Positions 1 to 11,527 are shown, counted from the stretch's first letter. The stretch is 46,577 nt of DNA from Gammaproteobacteria bacterium (GCA_026709135.1 JAPOTO010000062.1:1-46577); one strand, 5' to 3'. The notes: a model not told the origin generated them from the letters alone. A program made the numbers and translations.

Positions 1-51
1 GGGCGCGGATGAGAGCGGATTTGCAGCCGCGAATTCCTACGGCGCAGGCTC

Positions 52-1059
52 CTAGGCTACCACGATGGCGGGGAGGCGTTCGATGAACCAGTAGGTGGCG
101 ATGGCGCCGAGGCCGTAGGCGAGGCCGCGTTCGATGCTGAACGTCAGTTCGCGGCCGATGCGGCGGATGAAATGCCAGCACCCAAGCAGGACGCAGATGA
201 AACCGACCTGGCCGAGTTCGACGCCGATGTTGAAGAAGAGCAGGGCGAGGGGGATGTCGGCCTCGCGCAGGCCAAGCTCGCCAAGCGCCCCGGCGAAGCC
301 AAAGCCGTGGAGCAGGCCGAACAGGAAGGCCACGAGCCAGGGCCGGCGGTGCGCCAGGGTTGTCTCGCCGCGCTGGCCCATGATGATTTCCCGGGCCAGG
401 AAGGCGATGGACAGCGCGATCAGCACTTCCACCGGCGCGCCGGGAACGGGGAACAACCCGAGCACGGCGCAGGCGAGGGTGATGCTGTGGGCGATGGTGA
501 AGGCGGTCACCGTCTGCACGAGTTTCCAGAATCCGCGCATGAGCAGCAGCAGGCCGAGCACGAACAGCAGATGGTCGACGCCGAACAGGATGTGTTCGGC
601 GCCGATGACGAGGTAGCGGCCGGCGAGCGTGGTCCAGGCGCCCGCGCCGGCCTTGAGTTCGCTCATCGGAACTTCAATGCCGGCGCCGTCGCCGGGAACA
701 TAGGCGGTTGCGCTGTCGCCTTCGAGCCAGTTGGCGATCACCAGCACGCCGGCAAGACCCCAGGGGAAGGACAGGCTGTCGTCGATGCCAAGGCCGGGTT
801 GGCAGGAAAAGCGGTAGGCGAAGGCGGCGGGTGGCAGCCCGGCGCAGCGCGGCGGCAGGATGCGTTCGATGTTGAACAGTGGCGGCACTTGCGCATCCAC
901 CACCGACAGCCGGTACGAGCCGGGCGCTTCCTCGAGCAGAATCACCCGGGCGACGCCGGTGATGTTGATGTCGTGGGCCGCGGCCGGAATCGCCGGCAGG
1001 AGCAGCGCCAGCAGCAGCGCCGCGGCTTTGGGCGGGTTAATTGTTGATGACGATGACAT
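52..1059 (-). CDS. HupE/UreJ-family membrane protein
   Basis: A 335-residue integral membrane protein of the HupE/UreJ_2 type, a family linked to nickel or other metal handling; the substrate here is not known. The ATG at 1059 gives a short polar start (MSSSSTINPPK), a hydrophobic signal segment ending AAAHD, a periplasmic domain of about 130 residues, then several membrane segments. Family-like histidine motifs are visible: HILFGVDHLLF, TAFTIAHSITL and FGLLHGFGFAGAL. A longer open frame continues upstream but reads through the preceding gene out of its frame and is low-complexity Ser/Arg/Pro, so I reject it. The start overlaps the end of the peptidyl-prolyl isomerase gene by 23 nt, which suggests translational coupling. 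The pairing of a parvulin-like protein with a HupE protein suggests the isomerase helps fold or mature an exported partner; that is inference. Confidence 0.85.
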   Translation of the reverse strand: MSSSSTINPPKAAALLLALLLPAIPAAAHDINITGVARVILLEEAPGSYRLSVVDAQVPPLFNIERILPPRCAGLPPAAFAYRFSCQPGLGIDDSLSFPWGLAGVLVIANWLEGDSATAYVPGDGAGIEVPMSELKAGAGAWTTLAGRYLVIGAEHILFGVDHLLFVLGLLLLMRGFWKLVQTVTAFTIAHSITLACAVLGLFPVPGAPVEVLIALSIAFLAREIIMGQRGETTLAHRRPWLVAFLFGLLHGFGFAGALGELGLREADIPLALLFFNIGVELGQVGFICVLLGCWHFIRRIGRELTFSIERGLAYGLGAIATYWFIERLPAIVVA

Positions 1060-1894
1060 AGTCGTCCCAGAGCCGGTCGATTTCGATTTGCAGCAGGCGG
1101 TCTTCCTCGGTGGCGATCCAGTCGAGCCGCACGCGGTCGATGATTTCGTCGAATCCGGCGAGTTCCGCCCCTTCGCGCCCGCGCACCCGCAGCCAGTGCT
1201 GGCCGCGGTTGCTGACGAATGGCCCGATCCATTCGCCCGTTGGCGCGGCGAAAACCCGGTCGGAAAACTCATCGCTGAAAATGCTCGACAGATCGAGCCG
1301 GTTGACTTGGAACAGGGGCGCCACCGAGCCGGGTTCGAGCGCGAGCATCGCCTCGACTTCGACTTCGCCTTCGCCGTTGGCGGAGAGCATTGCCGCCACT
1401 TCATCGGCAAGCGCTTCGCCGTTGTCGAACACGAGTTCATCGGCGTCGACGGTTTCCATGCTCGTGTAGCGCGGGCGGTTGGCGTCGTAATAGCGGCGCA
1501 ATTCGGCTTCATCCGGCTGGATCACATCGCCCGAGAGCACATGGCGCATTTTCTGGGCGAGCAGGTCGTGGATGCGGGGGTCTTGGTCGAGCCCAAGCCT
1601 GCGCGCCTCGCGCGCGAGAATCCGCTCTTCGATGTGCAGCGCGGCGACCCGCTCGCGCTCCGCATCGGTCAACTCCCTGCCGGTTGCCAATTCCCGCGTG
1701 AAGATGCGGGCGTCGATGTCCCGCTGGCTGATTTCAAGCAATTCGCCACCGCCGAGGCTCGAGATGCCGTAGACGCCGAACAGCAGCGCGGCCAGCGCGG
1801 CGAAATGCGTCATCGGCTCGCGCAGCAGTTTGCGCAGACGGGATTGGCCGGGGCTGTTTTCAGGCATGAATCTGGATATGGGTTTTTCCGTCAC
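1037..1894 (-). CDS. membrane-anchored parvulin-like peptidyl-prolyl isomerase
   Basis: A 285-residue protein resembling PpiC/SurA-class rotamase-domain proteins. After a basic N-terminus (residues 1-28) there is one membrane segment (about 29-46, HFAALAALLFGVYGISSL). A helical SurA-like N-domain follows (RDIDARIFTRELATGRELT onward), then a degenerate rotamase-like C-terminal domain. It would act in the periplasm facing the inner membrane. The start used is a GTG at 1894; an ATG nine codons inside (1867) is equally possible and neither has a clear Shine-Dalgarno. A CTATATAG palindrome at 1904-1911 sits just upstream and could serve as a -10 element for this gene, its divergent neighbour, or both. 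The gene overlaps the downstream HupE-like gene. Confidence 0.75.
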   Translation of the reverse strand: MTEKPISRFMPENSPGQSRLRKLLREPMTHFAALAALLFGVYGISSLGGGELLEISQRDIDARIFTRELATGRELTDAERERVAALHIEERILAREARRLGLDQDPRIHDLLAQKMRHVLSGDVIQPDEAELRRYYDANRPRYTSMETVDADELVFDNGEALADEVAAMLSANGEGEVEVEAMLALEPGSVAPLFQVNRLDLSSIFSDEFSDRVFAAPTGEWIGPFVSNRGQHWLRVRGREGAELAGFDEIIDRVRLDWIATEEDRLLQIEIDRLWDDYVIVINN

Positions 1895-1968
1895 GCAGAG
1901 TTTCTATATAGTGGGGGGCCGATGCAAGTGTGTGGATTCGCTGTCACTCCGCGTGGGAGGAATCTGGA

Positions 1969-2742
1969 ATGGAAAGGTTTACCGCCGACTATATCGACTC
2001 CTGCCCCCGGGACGGCGGAGTCATCCTTCGCGGCCACAATATGACACGGGTCGAGACCTTCGTCGACGCCGCCTTCGCCTTCGCCCTGACCCTGCTCGTC
2101 ATCAGCATCGACGAAATTCCCCGCAGCCCGGCGCAACTCGTGGAAACCGCCCGGGACATACCGGCCTTCCTGATCAGCGCCTATTTCATCGGCCAGTTGT
2201 GGCTGTCCCATGTCGGTTGGAGCCGGATTTACGGCCTGCAGGACCGGATCACCGTCGTCTTCAGCCTGGCGATCGTCATGCTGGTGCTGGTCTTCGTTTA
2301 TCCGCTGAAGCTCATGCTGCAATCCGGCATATTCTATTTTTCCAGCGGTCGTTTCGGCGCCAACATCATGGTGGATGATGGCGAATGGACCGCCACGGAC
2401 GTCTCCGGCATGTTTGTTTTTTCCGCGGTCGGCGTGCTCTGCGCCGCCCTGATCATCATCGGGCTGTACCTCAACGGCCTGCGCCACCGCGAACAACTGC
2501 GCCTGACGGCCTACGAGATTTTCCTCAGTTGGCGCCGCATCACCTTCGCCGCCATGGTGGGCGCCACCGCGGTCATCTGCGGCTGGGGCGGCCTCATCCT
2601 GACCGGCGGCGCGCTGCCATTCAGCGGCCTCGGCTACTTCACCCTCTTCCTCACCCTTCCCATCACCGGCCGCGTCTTCAACCTGCTCTACCCACCGCCC
2701 CCTTTCGCCCCCCTCCCCGGCAAAGCCACTCCGCCACCCTGA
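1969..2742 (+). CDS. TMEM175 (DUF1211) family membrane protein
   Basis: A 257-residue hydrophobic protein with the hallmark first segment of the TMEM175/DUF1211 potassium-channel family: RVETFVDAAFAFALTLL matches the family pattern R-x-E-x-F-(S/V)-D-x-x-F-A-x-A-x-T-L-L. Further membrane segments follow (YFIGQLWLSHVGW, VVFSLAIVMLVLVFVYPL, ALIIIGLYLNGL and two more). Bacterial members are tetrameric K+ channels; that activity is inferred from family only. The ATG at 1969 is chosen because GGGAGG lies 8 nt upstream; an earlier in-frame start at 1930 adds residues unlike the family. The C-terminus is proline-rich. The gene is divergent from the isomerase and is followed by a good intrinsic terminator, so it is probably monocistronic. 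Confidence 0.72.
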   Translation: MERFTADYIDSCPRDGGVILRGHNMTRVETFVDAAFAFALTLLVISIDEIPRSPAQLVETARDIPAFLISAYFIGQLWLSHVGWSRIYGLQDRITVVFSLAIVMLVLVFVYPLKLMLQSGIFYFSSGRFGANIMVDDGEWTATDVSGMFVFSAVGVLCAALIIIGLYLNGLRHREQLRLTAYEIFLSWRRITFAAMVGATAVICGWGGLILTGGALPFSGLGYFTLFLTLPITGRVFNLLYPPPPFAPLPGKATPPP

Positions 2743-2789
2743 ATATCCGACGCGCAATCAGATTATCAGGCGCTGGCAACTACCCAAGG

Positions 2790-2815
2790 GGCCGCGAGGC
2801 GGACGCGCCTTTTTT
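2790..2815 (+). terminator. intrinsic terminator after the TMEM175-like gene
   Basis: A GC-rich stem (2790-2796 with 2804-2809, one bulged C at 2792) encloses a 7-nt loop and is followed directly by six T residues at 2810-2815. It lies 48 nt after the stop codon. Confidence 0.6.
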
Positions 2816-2845
2816 CTGGACTTCCTAAAAGCCTGCACAAAGTGA

Positions 2846-2956
2846 GTCGTCATCTGGTGGGCTGTGTGCAGCGGGCGTGCGAGGCAGGACGCCGAGCCCG
2901 AAGCCCACAGGGATGTGTTCACGGCGTCCGCCACACACAGCCCACCAGATGACGAC
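2846..2956 (+). repeat. family A palindromic intergenic element, copy 1
   Basis: A perfect 23-nt inverted repeat (2846-2868 against 2934-2956) encloses 65 nt. Inside is a second stem (GGACGCCG at 2887-2894 with CGGCGTCC at 2922-2929). About 62 nt of the interior (2871-2932) is nearly identical, with about four differences, to the interior of an element at 36406-36518, while the outer arms differ in sequence but still pair perfectly. No coding potential and no poly-T tail are visible. This fills the middle of the 427-nt gap between the TMEM175-like gene and guaB. Confidence 0.85.
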
Positions 2957-2993
2957 GGTCGGAGCCACTTTCCGAGTTATGGGCGGAGTTAGG

Positions 2994-3108
2994 GGACACC
3001 CATCTGGGAGTTATGGGACACCCATCCGATTGTGTCGATGAGTTAGGGGACACCCATCTGCCGAGGAGTTAGGGGACACCCATCTAGAGGAGTGATGGGA
3101 CACCCATC
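2994..3108 (+). repeat. family C array upstream of guaB (5 copies)
   Basis: Five exact copies of GGACACCCATC begin at 2994, 3016, 3048, 3074 and 3098. Most are preceded by a variant of GAGTTAGG or GTTATGG, giving a degenerate 22-32 nt unit. All copies point the same way as guaB, and the last ends only 6 nt before the guaB -35 hexamer. The same 11-mer recurs in four other intergenic regions of this window. Confidence 0.9.
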
Positions 3109-3114
3109 CGGTTG

Positions 3115-4639
<1,525 letters not shown>

Positions 4640-4672
4640 GTTTCCGAATCACTCCTGCCAATCATTCCCCCC

Positions 4673-6277
4673 ATGGCCATGACGGACATTCACGCCAGCA
4701 AGATTCTGGTGCTCGATTTCGGCTCGCAATACACCCAGTTGATCGCGCGGCGGGTGCGCGAGGCGGGGGTCTATTGCGAAATCCGCGATTACGCGATCGG
4801 CGAAGCCGAAGTCCGGGAATTCGCCCCGCAAGGGGTGATATTTTCCGGCGGCCCGGAATCCGCCGGCATCGAAGCCGCGCCGAACCCGCCGGAGCACATC
4901 TATGCGCTCGGCGTGCCGATTCTCGGCATTTGCTATGGCCTGCAGATCATGGCCGAGCGCTTCGGCGGCCGGGTGGAGGCCGCGGACAAGTCCGAGTTCG
5001 GCTTCGCCCGGGTCGCCATCGAATCGCCGTGCCGTTTGTTGCGGGGTATCGGCGATCAAATCGGGGAACATGGAGAGGATGGCATCGGCCCGGACGGCAA
5101 GGCCAGGCTCGATGTGTGGATGAGCCACGGCGACAAAGTCGTCTCCGCGCCTGCCGGCTTCACCGTGGCGGCATCCACCGAAAGCGCGCCGATCGCGGCC
5201 CTCGCCGATGATGACCGCGGCCTGTATGGGCTTCAATTCCATCCCGAAGTCACCCACACGCCCTCGGGCCAGCGGATCATCGAACGGTTTGTCCACGAGA
5301 TCTGCGGCTGCCAATCGCTGTGGACGCCGGCCAACATTATCGGGGACGCGATTGCCTCGGTGCGGGAAAAAGTCGGCGCCGACCAAGTTCTGCTCGGGCT
5401 TTCCGGCGGTGTCGATTCGGCGGTGGTGGCGGCCTTGCTGCACCGCGCGATCGGCGCTCAACTGTGGTGTGTTTTCGTCGACAACGGCCTGTTGCGCCTG
5501 AACGAGGGCGATGAGGTAATGGCAACCTTCGCCGCCAATATGGGCATCCAGGTTATCCGCGCCGATGCCGGGGAGCGGTTTCTCGAAAGGCTGCGGGGCG
5601 TGGCTGAACCCGAGGCCAAGCGCCGCGCAATCGGCAACACATTCATTGAGGTTTTCGAACAGGAAGCGGCGCGCTTGGCCGATGTCCGCTGGCTTGCCCA
5701 AGGCACGATTTACCCGGATGTCATCGAATCCGCCGATGCCAGGACCGGCAAGGCGCGGGTGATCAAGTCCCATCACAATGTCGGCGGCTTGCCAGAGACG
5801 ATGCGGCTTGAATTGCTCGAACCCCTGCGCGAGTTGTTCAAGGACGAGGTGCGCAAGCTCGGCCTCGAACTCGGCCTGCCGCGCAAGATGGTTTACCGCC
5901 ACCCCTTTCCCGGGCCGGGGCTTGGTGTGCGGGTGATCGGCGAAGTTCGCAAGGAATATTGCGACATCCTGCGGCTGGCCGACGCCATCTTCATCGAGGA
6001 ATTGCGCCGGGCCGGCGTGTACGACCGGGTCAGTCAGGCCTTCGCCGTGTTTCTGCCGGTGAAATCGGTGGGCGTGGTGGGCGATGCGCGCCGCTACGCC
6101 TGGGTGATCGGCCTGCGCGCGGTGGAAACCGTGGATTTCATGACCGCCCGCTGGGCGCGGCTCGATGTGGAACTGCTTGAGGCAGTCTCCAACCGGATCA
6201 TGAATGAAATACCCGATGTGTCGCGGGTGACTTACGATGTTTCAAGCAAGCCGCCCGCAACAATCGAATGGGAGTAA
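4673..6277 (+). CDS. guaA: GMP synthase (glutamine-hydrolysing)
   Basis: A full-length GuaA (534 residues) that aminates XMP to GMP using ATP and glutamine. The class I amidotransferase domain (1-~205) has its nucleophile in GICYGLQ (Cys87) and the His-Glu pair in LQFHPEV. The PP-loop ATP pyrophosphatase domain has SGGVDS. The C-terminal dimerisation domain ends KPPATIEWE, as usual for the family. Two ATG codons are possible (4673 and 4679); neither has a strong Shine-Dalgarno, and the second (MTDIHASK) aligns better with known N-termini. It lies 33 nt after guaB in the same orientation and is probably co-transcribed with it. A convergent small gene begins 8 nt after its stop. Confidence 0.98.
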   Translation: MAMTDIHASKILVLDFGSQYTQLIARRVREAGVYCEIRDYAIGEAEVREFAPQGVIFSGGPESAGIEAAPNPPEHIYALGVPILGICYGLQIMAERFGGRVEAADKSEFGFARVAIESPCRLLRGIGDQIGEHGEDGIGPDGKARLDVWMSHGDKVVSAPAGFTVAASTESAPIAALADDDRGLYGLQFHPEVTHTPSGQRIIERFVHEICGCQSLWTPANIIGDAIASVREKVGADQVLLGLSGGVDSAVVAALLHRAIGAQLWCVFVDNGLLRLNEGDEVMATFAANMGIQVIRADAGERFLERLRGVAEPEAKRRAIGNTFIEVFEQEAARLADVRWLAQGTIYPDVIESADARTGKARVIKSHHNVGGLPETMRLELLEPLRELFKDEVRKLGLELGLPRKMVYRHPFPGPGLGVRVIGEVRKEYCDILRLADAIFIEELRRAGVYDRVSQAFAVFLPVKSVGVVGDARRYAWVIGLRAVETVDFMTARWARLDVELLEAVSNRIMNEIPDVSRVTYDVSSKPPATIEWE

Positions 6278-6284
6278 TGCCGGT

Positions 6285-6575
6285 TTAGCGTGACTTGTCG
6301 TTGCGAACCGCCACAAAGCCGGACTGCCCCTTGCCCCTCGCCCGGCGCACGGTGTAACCGTAAAGGCCGAGGTTGAACTTGCGGTCGCCTTCCAATCCAG
6401 AGAGCGCTTCAACCAATCGATCCGCCACCGGGTCGGAAACCGGAGCCGTTGCGGCTTCTTGCCGCGCGAGCCACTTGCTGAACGCGTCGTTGGCGATATC
6501 ATCGCCGAGCGACTTGCGCAGCGCGGCGAGTTTTCTCATTTGACCTTTGGTCAAGCTCGATTCATCTATAGCCAT
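6285..6575 (-). CDS. small conserved-looking protein of unknown function
   Basis: A 96-residue, charged, soluble protein that I do not recognise. The N-terminal half is a likely helical segment (LTKGQMRKLAALRKSLGD then ANDAFSKWLARQEA). The C-terminal half reads like a small beta-rich module (KFNLGLYGYTVRRARGKG). The ATG at 6575 is well supported by AGGA 7 nt upstream. Codon use looks like that of its neighbours, which argues for a real gene rather than a chance frame. It is convergent with guaA, leaving only 7 nt between the two stops. Confidence 0.6.
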   Translation of the reverse strand: MAIDESSLTKGQMRKLAALRKSLGDDIANDAFSKWLARQEAATAPVSDPVADRLVEALSGLEGDRKFNLGLYGYTVRRARGKGQSGFVAVRNDKSR

Positions 6576-6908
6576 TTTCGTTTCCTGTTACCTTGCACTT
6601 TGACACATTGCCCGAATCGCTGTGACCCGGAGTTTCAATTTCAGAGCCAGTTTGAGAGCAAGCCTCCGAAACCGGGGGAGACAATACAGAAGTTTTCGCA
6701 GGTGTTCAAGCATTCTGTGGCGCTTTTTTCATTTTTTCAACGATCCCCAGTAACTGACCATCGCGCCATTCAAGTGTGCATCGCTTTGCATTCTTCTTTA
6801 GAATTGACCTGTCCAAAACAAAGGGAAGCGCATAACAAAAGAAAGAAGGCAGCCATGCTTGGGAGAATGCGTAAATCGAGAGGACGTAGATCGAGAGGCA
6901 GATCGAGA
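6576..6908. other. non-coding, relatively AT-rich stretch upstream of tadA
   Basis: About 330 nt between the small minus-strand gene and the tadA repeat array. It is visibly richer in A and T than its neighbours (for example runs of T around 6725-6740). It ends in three ATCGAGAGG units (from about 6875) that lead into the first GGACACCCAT copy. Short open frames cross it on both strands, but none has a ribosome binding site or recognisable protein features. I see no gene here. Confidence 0.6.
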
Positions 6909-7042
6909 GGACACCCATGGCCGGGAACCGAATCAACACGACTCAACAGGACACCCATCGACTCAACCGACTCAACAGGACACCCATCGCTGGGGCGGCA
7001 CAAAGAGCGGCTCAAAGAGCGCGGCTCAAAGAGGACACCCAT
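6909..7042 (+). repeat. family C array upstream of tadA (4 copies)
   Basis: GGACACCCAT occurs at 6909, 6949, 6978 and 7033 (the middle two continue to C). Each copy is preceded by its own small duplication: ATCGAGAGG three times before the first, ACTCAACAGG before the second and third, and GCGGCTCAAAGAG twice before the fourth. The array ends 29 nt before the tadA GTG start. Confidence 0.88.
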
Positions 7043-7071
7043 GGCTCGGAGATCATGCGGGAGTCGGTTCG

Positions 7072-7545
7072 GTGAGTGCTGATGCCGGGGCCGCCGCGGG
7101 GCGGGATGCGGAATTCATGCGGATTGCCCTGGGGCTTGCCACCGAAGCCGAATCGCTTGGGGAAGTCCCCGTGGGCGCGGTGCTAACGAGGGATGGCGAA
7201 GTAATCGGCCGGGGCCGCAACGCGCCGATCAGCGGGGCGGACCCCACCGCCCATGCGGAAATCCTGGCCTTGCGCCAGGCCGCGATGGAAGCGGGCAACT
7301 ATCGCCTGCCGGATTCGACGCTATACGTCACCATCGAACCCTGCGCGATGTGTGTTGGCGCGATGATTCACGCCCGCATCGCCCGGCTCGTCTTCGGCGC
7401 GCGGGAACCGCGGGCCGGCGCCGTGGTGAGCCGTGAACAACTTGCCGGCAAAGTTTGGTTGAATCATCGAATCGAAGTCACCGAGGGCGTTCTCGCGGAG
7501 GATTGCGCCGCCTTGCTGAAGGCTTTCTTCGCCCGCAGGCGCTGA
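7072..7545 (+). CDS. tadA: tRNA-specific adenosine deaminase
   Basis: TadA (157 residues with the GTG start at 7072) deaminates the wobble adenosine A34 of tRNA-Arg(ACG) to inosine. The zinc-dependent cytidine-deaminase-fold motifs are intact: HAE in DPTAHAEILALRQ (zinc His and catalytic Glu) and PCAMC with the two zinc cysteines. GTG 7072 is chosen because GGGAG lies 8 nt upstream. A longer frame starting at 6859 would translate the GGACACCCAT repeats into His/Thr/Pro-rich sequence unlike any TadA. In Pseudomonas-like genomes the region guaB-guaA-tadA-mltF-purL is common; here mltF is absent between tadA and purL. Confidence 0.96.
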   Translation: MSADAGAAAGRDAEFMRIALGLATEAESLGEVPVGAVLTRDGEVIGRGRNAPISGADPTAHAEILALRQAAMEAGNYRLPDSTLYVTIEPCAMCVGAMIHARIARLVFGAREPRAGAVVSREQLAGKVWLNHRIEVTEGVLAEDCAALLKAFFARRR

Positions 7546-7673
7546 TCAAACCGGTGTTTTCCCGCGGCTTGCGGGGTGCGGCGTTCGGCAGTGCCGGCGT
7601 CGGGTAAATCCTGTAGTATTGCGGCCTGATTTCTGGCGGCCCCGCCGCCGGCTTTCGCTCCGGGAATCCGTTC

Positions 7674-10600
7674 ATGCTGGTGCTTTTCGGGGGCAGGGCG
7701 CTCTCGCCGTTGAAGACCGCCAATCTGCTGATTGCGCTGCGGGCCGCTGGTCCCGCGCCTGGGGCGGTCTCCGCCCGCTTTATCCACTTTCTTGAATGCG
7801 ACGAAATCGCCGCGGCGGACCGCGAGACGCTGACGGGTTTGCTGCGCTACGGCGTCGAATGGTCCGCGGAACTTGAAACCGGGCCCGCGGGCTGTGTCGT
7901 CGCGCCGCGGCCGGGCACGATTTCACCCTGGTCGAGCAAGGCCACCGATATTCTCGCCAACTGCGGCCTCGGCCATCTCGGGCGCATCGAGCGCGGCGTG
8001 GCCTATCGTTTCGCCGCCGGCGAGGTCGCCCCGAGCTGGCTGCGGCTGATCCACGACCGCATGACCGAAGCGGTTCTGCCCGATGCCGGCGCCGCCATCC
8101 GCCTGTTCGCGCATCAGCCGCCGCGGCCCATGCGCTCGGTTGACATCCTCGGTGGCGGAAGGGAAAGCCTCGAGGCAGCGAACCGGGAAATGGCGCTCGC
8201 CCTCGCTCCCGACGAGATCGATTACCTGTTGGAGAACTTCCGGGCGCTGGGCCGCAATCCCACCGATGTCGAACTGATGATGTTCGCCCAGGCCAATTCC
8301 GAGCATTGCCGCCACAAGATTTTCAATGCCACCTGGACGATAGACGGCCAAGCCAGGCCCGAGTCGCTGTTCGACATGATCCGGCACACCCACCAGGCAG
8401 CGCCCGCCGGCGTGCTTTCCGCCTATAAAGACAATGCCGCGGTGATGGCCGGCGCGCGCGCCGAGCGTTTCTTCCCCGACCCCGCCTCGCGGCGCTACGG
8501 CCACCACCGCGAGGACATCCACATCCTGATGAAGGTGGAGACCCACAACCATCCCACCGCCATCGCGCCCTTCCCCGGCGCGTCGACTGGTTCGGGGGGC
8601 GAAATCCGCGACGAGGGCGCCACCGGCACCGGCGCCAAACCCAAAGCGGGGCTGACCGGGTTCAGCGTGTCGAATCTGCGTATTCCCGGTTTCCTCCAGC
8701 CCTGGGAGGCGGATTTCGGCAAGCCCGGCCAGATCGCCTCGGCGCTGGAGATCATGCTCGACGGCCCCATCGGCGCCGCCGCCTTCAACAACGAGTTCGG
8801 CCGTCCGGCGCTTTGCGGCTATTTCCGCAGCTTCGAGGAGCGCGTCGGCGGCGAATTGCGCGGCTACCACAAGCCGATCATGATCGCCGGCGGCCTCGGC
8901 AATATCCGCGCGGAGCATGTTCAGAAAGGCGCGCTCGCCCCGGGCGCCAAACTCGTCGTGCTGGGCGGGCCCGCCATGCTCATCGGCCTTGGTGGCGGAG
9001 CGGCTTCCTCGATGGCTTCGGGCGCGGCGAGCGAGGCCCTCGACTTCGCCTCGGTGCAGCGCGACAACCCGGAGATGCAGCGGCGCTGCCAGGAAGTCAT
9101 CGACGCCTGCTGGCAACTCGGCGCCGCCAACCCGATCCGCTTCATCCATGATGTCGGCGCCGGCGGGCTCGCCAATGCCCTGCCGGAACTCGTCAAGGAC
9201 GCGGGCACTGGGGGCGCGTTTTCACTGCGGGCGATTCCCAGCGCCGAATCGAGCCTGTCGCCACTCGAAATCTGGTGCAACGAGGCCCAGGAGCGCTATG
9301 TGCTCGCCATCGACGCCGCCGACATCGCGCGCTTCGAGGCGATCTGCGCCCGCGAGCGCTGCCCCTTCGCCCTGGTGGGCGAAACCACCGCCGACCGGCG
9401 GCTGACCCTGCGCGATGAACAGTTCGGCAACCGCCCCATCGACTTGCCCATGGATCTGCTGTTCGGCAAGCCGCCGGCGATGCGCCGCGAAGCGCGGTCG
9501 CCGCCCCGGCCCGCGGGAGCGCTTGTTGTCGACGGCATCGACCTCGCCGAGGCGATCAACCGGGTGCTCGCCCTGCCGGCGGTGGCCAGCAAGTCTTTTC
9601 TCATCACCATCGGCGACCGGACGATCACCGGCCAGGTGGCGAGGGACCAAATGGTGGGGCCTTGGCAGACGCCGGTGGCCGACGCCGCGGTAACGCTCAA
9701 TTCCTACACCGGTTACGCCGGGGAAGCCATGGCCATGGGGGAGCGGGCACCGCTCGCCCTGCTCGATGCCCCGGCCGCGGGGCGCATGGCGATTGCCGAA
9801 GCCTTGACCAACATCGCCTGCGCCGATATTGCGCGAATCGGCGATATCAAACTCTCGGCCAACTGGATGGTGGCGGCGGGGCATGGCGATGAGGACGCCA
9901 AATTGTTCGCCACCGTGGCCGCCGTGGCCCGGGAGTTCTGTCCGGCGCTGGGCATTTGCATCCCGGTGGGCAAGGATTCGATGTCGATGCGAACACTGTG
10001 GCGCGACGCCGATGGGCGCGAGCGCGCCATGACGGCGCCGCTGTCGCTGGTCATCAGCGCTTTCGCCCCGGTGGGCGATGCGCGCCTAAGCTGGACGCCG
10101 CAATTGCGCGGCGACCGCGGCCCCAGCCGCCTGCTGTTGTTCGACTTGGGCCGCGGCCGCAACCGTCTCGGTGGCTCCGCGCTGGGCCAGGTGTACCGCC
10201 GCATCGCCGGCGACTGCCCCGATGTGGATGATCCCGCGCTGTTGCGCAACTTGATCGCCCTGCTTGGCGCGTGCCGGGCGCGGAATCTGGTTCTGGCCTA
10301 TCACGACCGCTCCGATGGCGGCTTGCTCGCGGCCGCGCTCGAAATGGCCTTCGCCGGCCGCCGCGGACTCGAGTTGCGGCTGCCGCAGAAGGGCGCCGCG
10401 CTGGAACATTTGTTCGCCGAGGAGATCGGCGTGCTTGTGCAAGTTCGCGCAAGCGACCTGGCGCCGCTGCGGGAGTTGGCCGCGGCCCATGGCCTTGCCG
10501 ATTGCCTGCTGGAAATCGGCGCCCCCGCCACCCATGGCGACATCGTGATCCAACAGGGCGCGCGGGAGCTGTTCCGCGACTCGCGAATCGCCTTGCAGCG

Positions 10601-11525
10601 GCGCTGGGCGGCCACGAGTTACCACCTGCAAAAATTGCGCGACAACGCCGATTGCGCGCAACAGGAGTACGACACCCTGCTTGATGCCGATGATCCCGGC
10701 ATCGTGTTCGAGACCGGTTTCGACCCGCAGGACGACATCACCGCGCCCTATGTGAACCTGGGCAGGCCGCCGCGGGTCGCCATTCTGCGCGAGCAGGGCG
10801 TCAACGGCCAGATGGAAATGGCCGCGGCCTTCGACCGGGCCCGGTTCGCCGCCATCGACGTGCACATGACCGAACTCGCCAGCGGCGCGGTGGAACTCGC
10901 CAGCTTCGACGCGCTCGCCGCCTGCGGCGGGTTTTCCTACGGCGATGTGCTCGGCGCGGGCGGCGGCTGGGCCAAGTCGATTCTTTGCGATGATTCGCTG
11001 CGCGGCCAGTTCGAGGCCTTCTTTCACGACGGCGGAAAGCTCGCGCTCGGCGTGTGCAACGGCTGCCAAATGATGGCCCTGCTCGCCGAATTGATCCCCG
11101 GCAGCGAGCACTGGCCCACATTCGCGCGCAACCTGTCCGAGCAATTCGAGGCGCGGCTGGCCATGGTGCGGGTGGAGGACAGCCCCTCGGCGTTCTTCAG
11201 CGGCATGGCTGGCAGCCGCTTCCCCCTGGCGGCGGCCCATGGCGAGGGCCGGGCGGACTTTGCCGATGCCGGGGAGCTTGCCGGCCGCGTGGCGCTGCGC
11301 TATGTCGACAACCGCGGCGCGGTGGCCGCCTCGTACCCCGCCAACCCCAATGGGTCCCGCGATGGCGTCGCCGCAGTGTGCAACAGCGACGGCCGGGTTA
11401 CCATTCTCATGCCGCACCCGGAGCGGGTGTTCCGCGCCTGCCAGAATTCCTGGCATCCCGACGACCTCGGGGAGGACGCCCCCGCGCTGCGGCTGTTCCG
11501 CAACGCCAGAGCGTGGCTGGATTGA
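7674..11525 (+). CDS. purL: phosphoribosylformylglycinamidine synthase
   Basis: Large single-chain PurL (1283 residues; E. coli has about 1295), the fourth step of de novo purine synthesis, making FGAM from FGAR, ATP and glutamine. In order: an N-terminal PurS-like domain with [15 protein letters not shown], a linker, two AIR-synthase-type halves (motifs [20 protein letters not shown] and later GKDSMSM), and a C-terminal class I glutaminase with nucleophile in GVCNGCQMM and His in [11 protein letters not shown]. All catalytic landmarks are present. A possible -10 (TAGTAT, 7614-7619) lies upstream without a convincing -35. The 128-nt gap after tadA holds nothing else I can name. A NIF3-like gene follows after 2 nt. 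Confidence 0.97.
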   Translation: MLVLFGGRALSPLKTANLLIALRAAGPAPGAVSARFIHFLECDEIAAADRETLTGLLRYGVEWSAELETGPAGCVVAPRPGTISPWSSKATDILANCGLGHLGRIERGVAYRFAAGEVAPSWLRLIHDRMTEAVLPDAGAAIRLFAHQPPRPMRSVDILGGGRESLEAANREMALALAPDEIDYLLENFRALGRNPTDVELMMFAQANSEHCRHKIFNATWTIDGQARPESLFDMIRHTHQAAPAGVLSAYKDNAAVMAGARAERFFPDPASRRYGHHREDIHILMKVETHNHPTAIAPFPGASTGSGGEIRDEGATGTGAKPKAGLTGFSVSNLRIPGFLQPWEADFGKPGQIASALEIMLDGPIGAAAFNNEFGRPALCGYFRSFEERVGGELRGYHKPIMIAGGLGNIRAEHVQKGALAPGAKLVVLGGPAMLIGLGGGAASSMASGAASEALDFASVQRDNPEMQRRCQEVIDACWQLGAANPIRFIHDVGAGGLANALPELVKDAGTGGAFSLRAIPSAESSLSPLEIWCNEAQERYVLAIDAADIARFEAICARERCPFALVGETTADRRLTLRDEQFGNRPIDLPMDLLFGKPPAMRREARSPPRPAGALVVDGIDLAEAINRVLALPAVASKSFLITIGDRTITGQVARDQMVGPWQTPVADAAVTLNSYTGYAGEAMAMGERAPLALLDAPAAGRMAIAEALTNIACADIARIGDIKLSANWMVAAGHGDEDAKLFATVAAVAREFCPALGICIPVGKDSMSMRTLWRDADGRERAMTAPLSLVISAFAPVGDARLSWTPQLRGDRGPSRLLLFDLGRGRNRLGGSALGQVYRRIAGDCPDVDDPALLRNLIALLGACRARNLVLAYHDRSDGGLLAAALEMAFAGRRGLELRLPQKGAALEHLFAEEIGVLVQVRASDLAPLRELAAAHGLADCLLEIGAPATHGDIVIQQGARELFRDSRIALQRRWAATSYHLQKLRDNADCAQQEYDTLLDADDPGIVFETGFDPQDDITAPYVNLGRPPRVAILREQGVNGQMEMAAAFDRARFAAIDVHMTELASGAVELASFDALAACGGFSYGDVLGAGGGWAKSILCDDSLRGQFEAFFHDGGKLALGVCNGCQMMALLAELIPGSEHWPTFARNLSEQFEARLAMVRVEDSPSAFFSGMAGSRFPLAAAHGEGRADFADAGELAGRVALRYVDNRGAVAASYPANPNGSRDGVAAVCNSDGRVTILMPHPERVFRACQNSWHPDDLGEDAPALRLFRNARAWLD

Positions 11526-11527
11526 AC

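Noticed and set aside
52..1512. A 486-codon minus-strand frame as one long HupE-like protein
   Set aside because: Its first half reads the isomerase gene out of frame and is low-complexity Ser/Arg/Pro. The ATG at 1059 gives a proper signal peptide.
2994..3108. The five evenly repeated GGACACCCATC copies as a small CRISPR array
   Set aside because: The repeat is only 11 nt, spacing varies (22-32 nt), the intervening DNA is itself repetitive, and no cas gene is in the window.
6706..6939. A 77-codon minus-strand frame upstream of tadA as a small membrane protein
   Set aside because: It runs through the repeat array, has no ribosome binding site and resembles nothing known to me.
6859..7071. 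An N-terminal extension of TadA starting at 6859
   Set aside because: It would translate the repeat array into His/Thr/Pro-rich sequence absent from TadA proteins; GTG 7072 has a Shine-Dalgarno.
10086..11456. Long antisense frames over purL, and similar ones over guaB, guaA and the ribosomal genes
   Set aside because: They are shadows caused by high GC at third codon positions; the sense-strand proteins are unmistakable.
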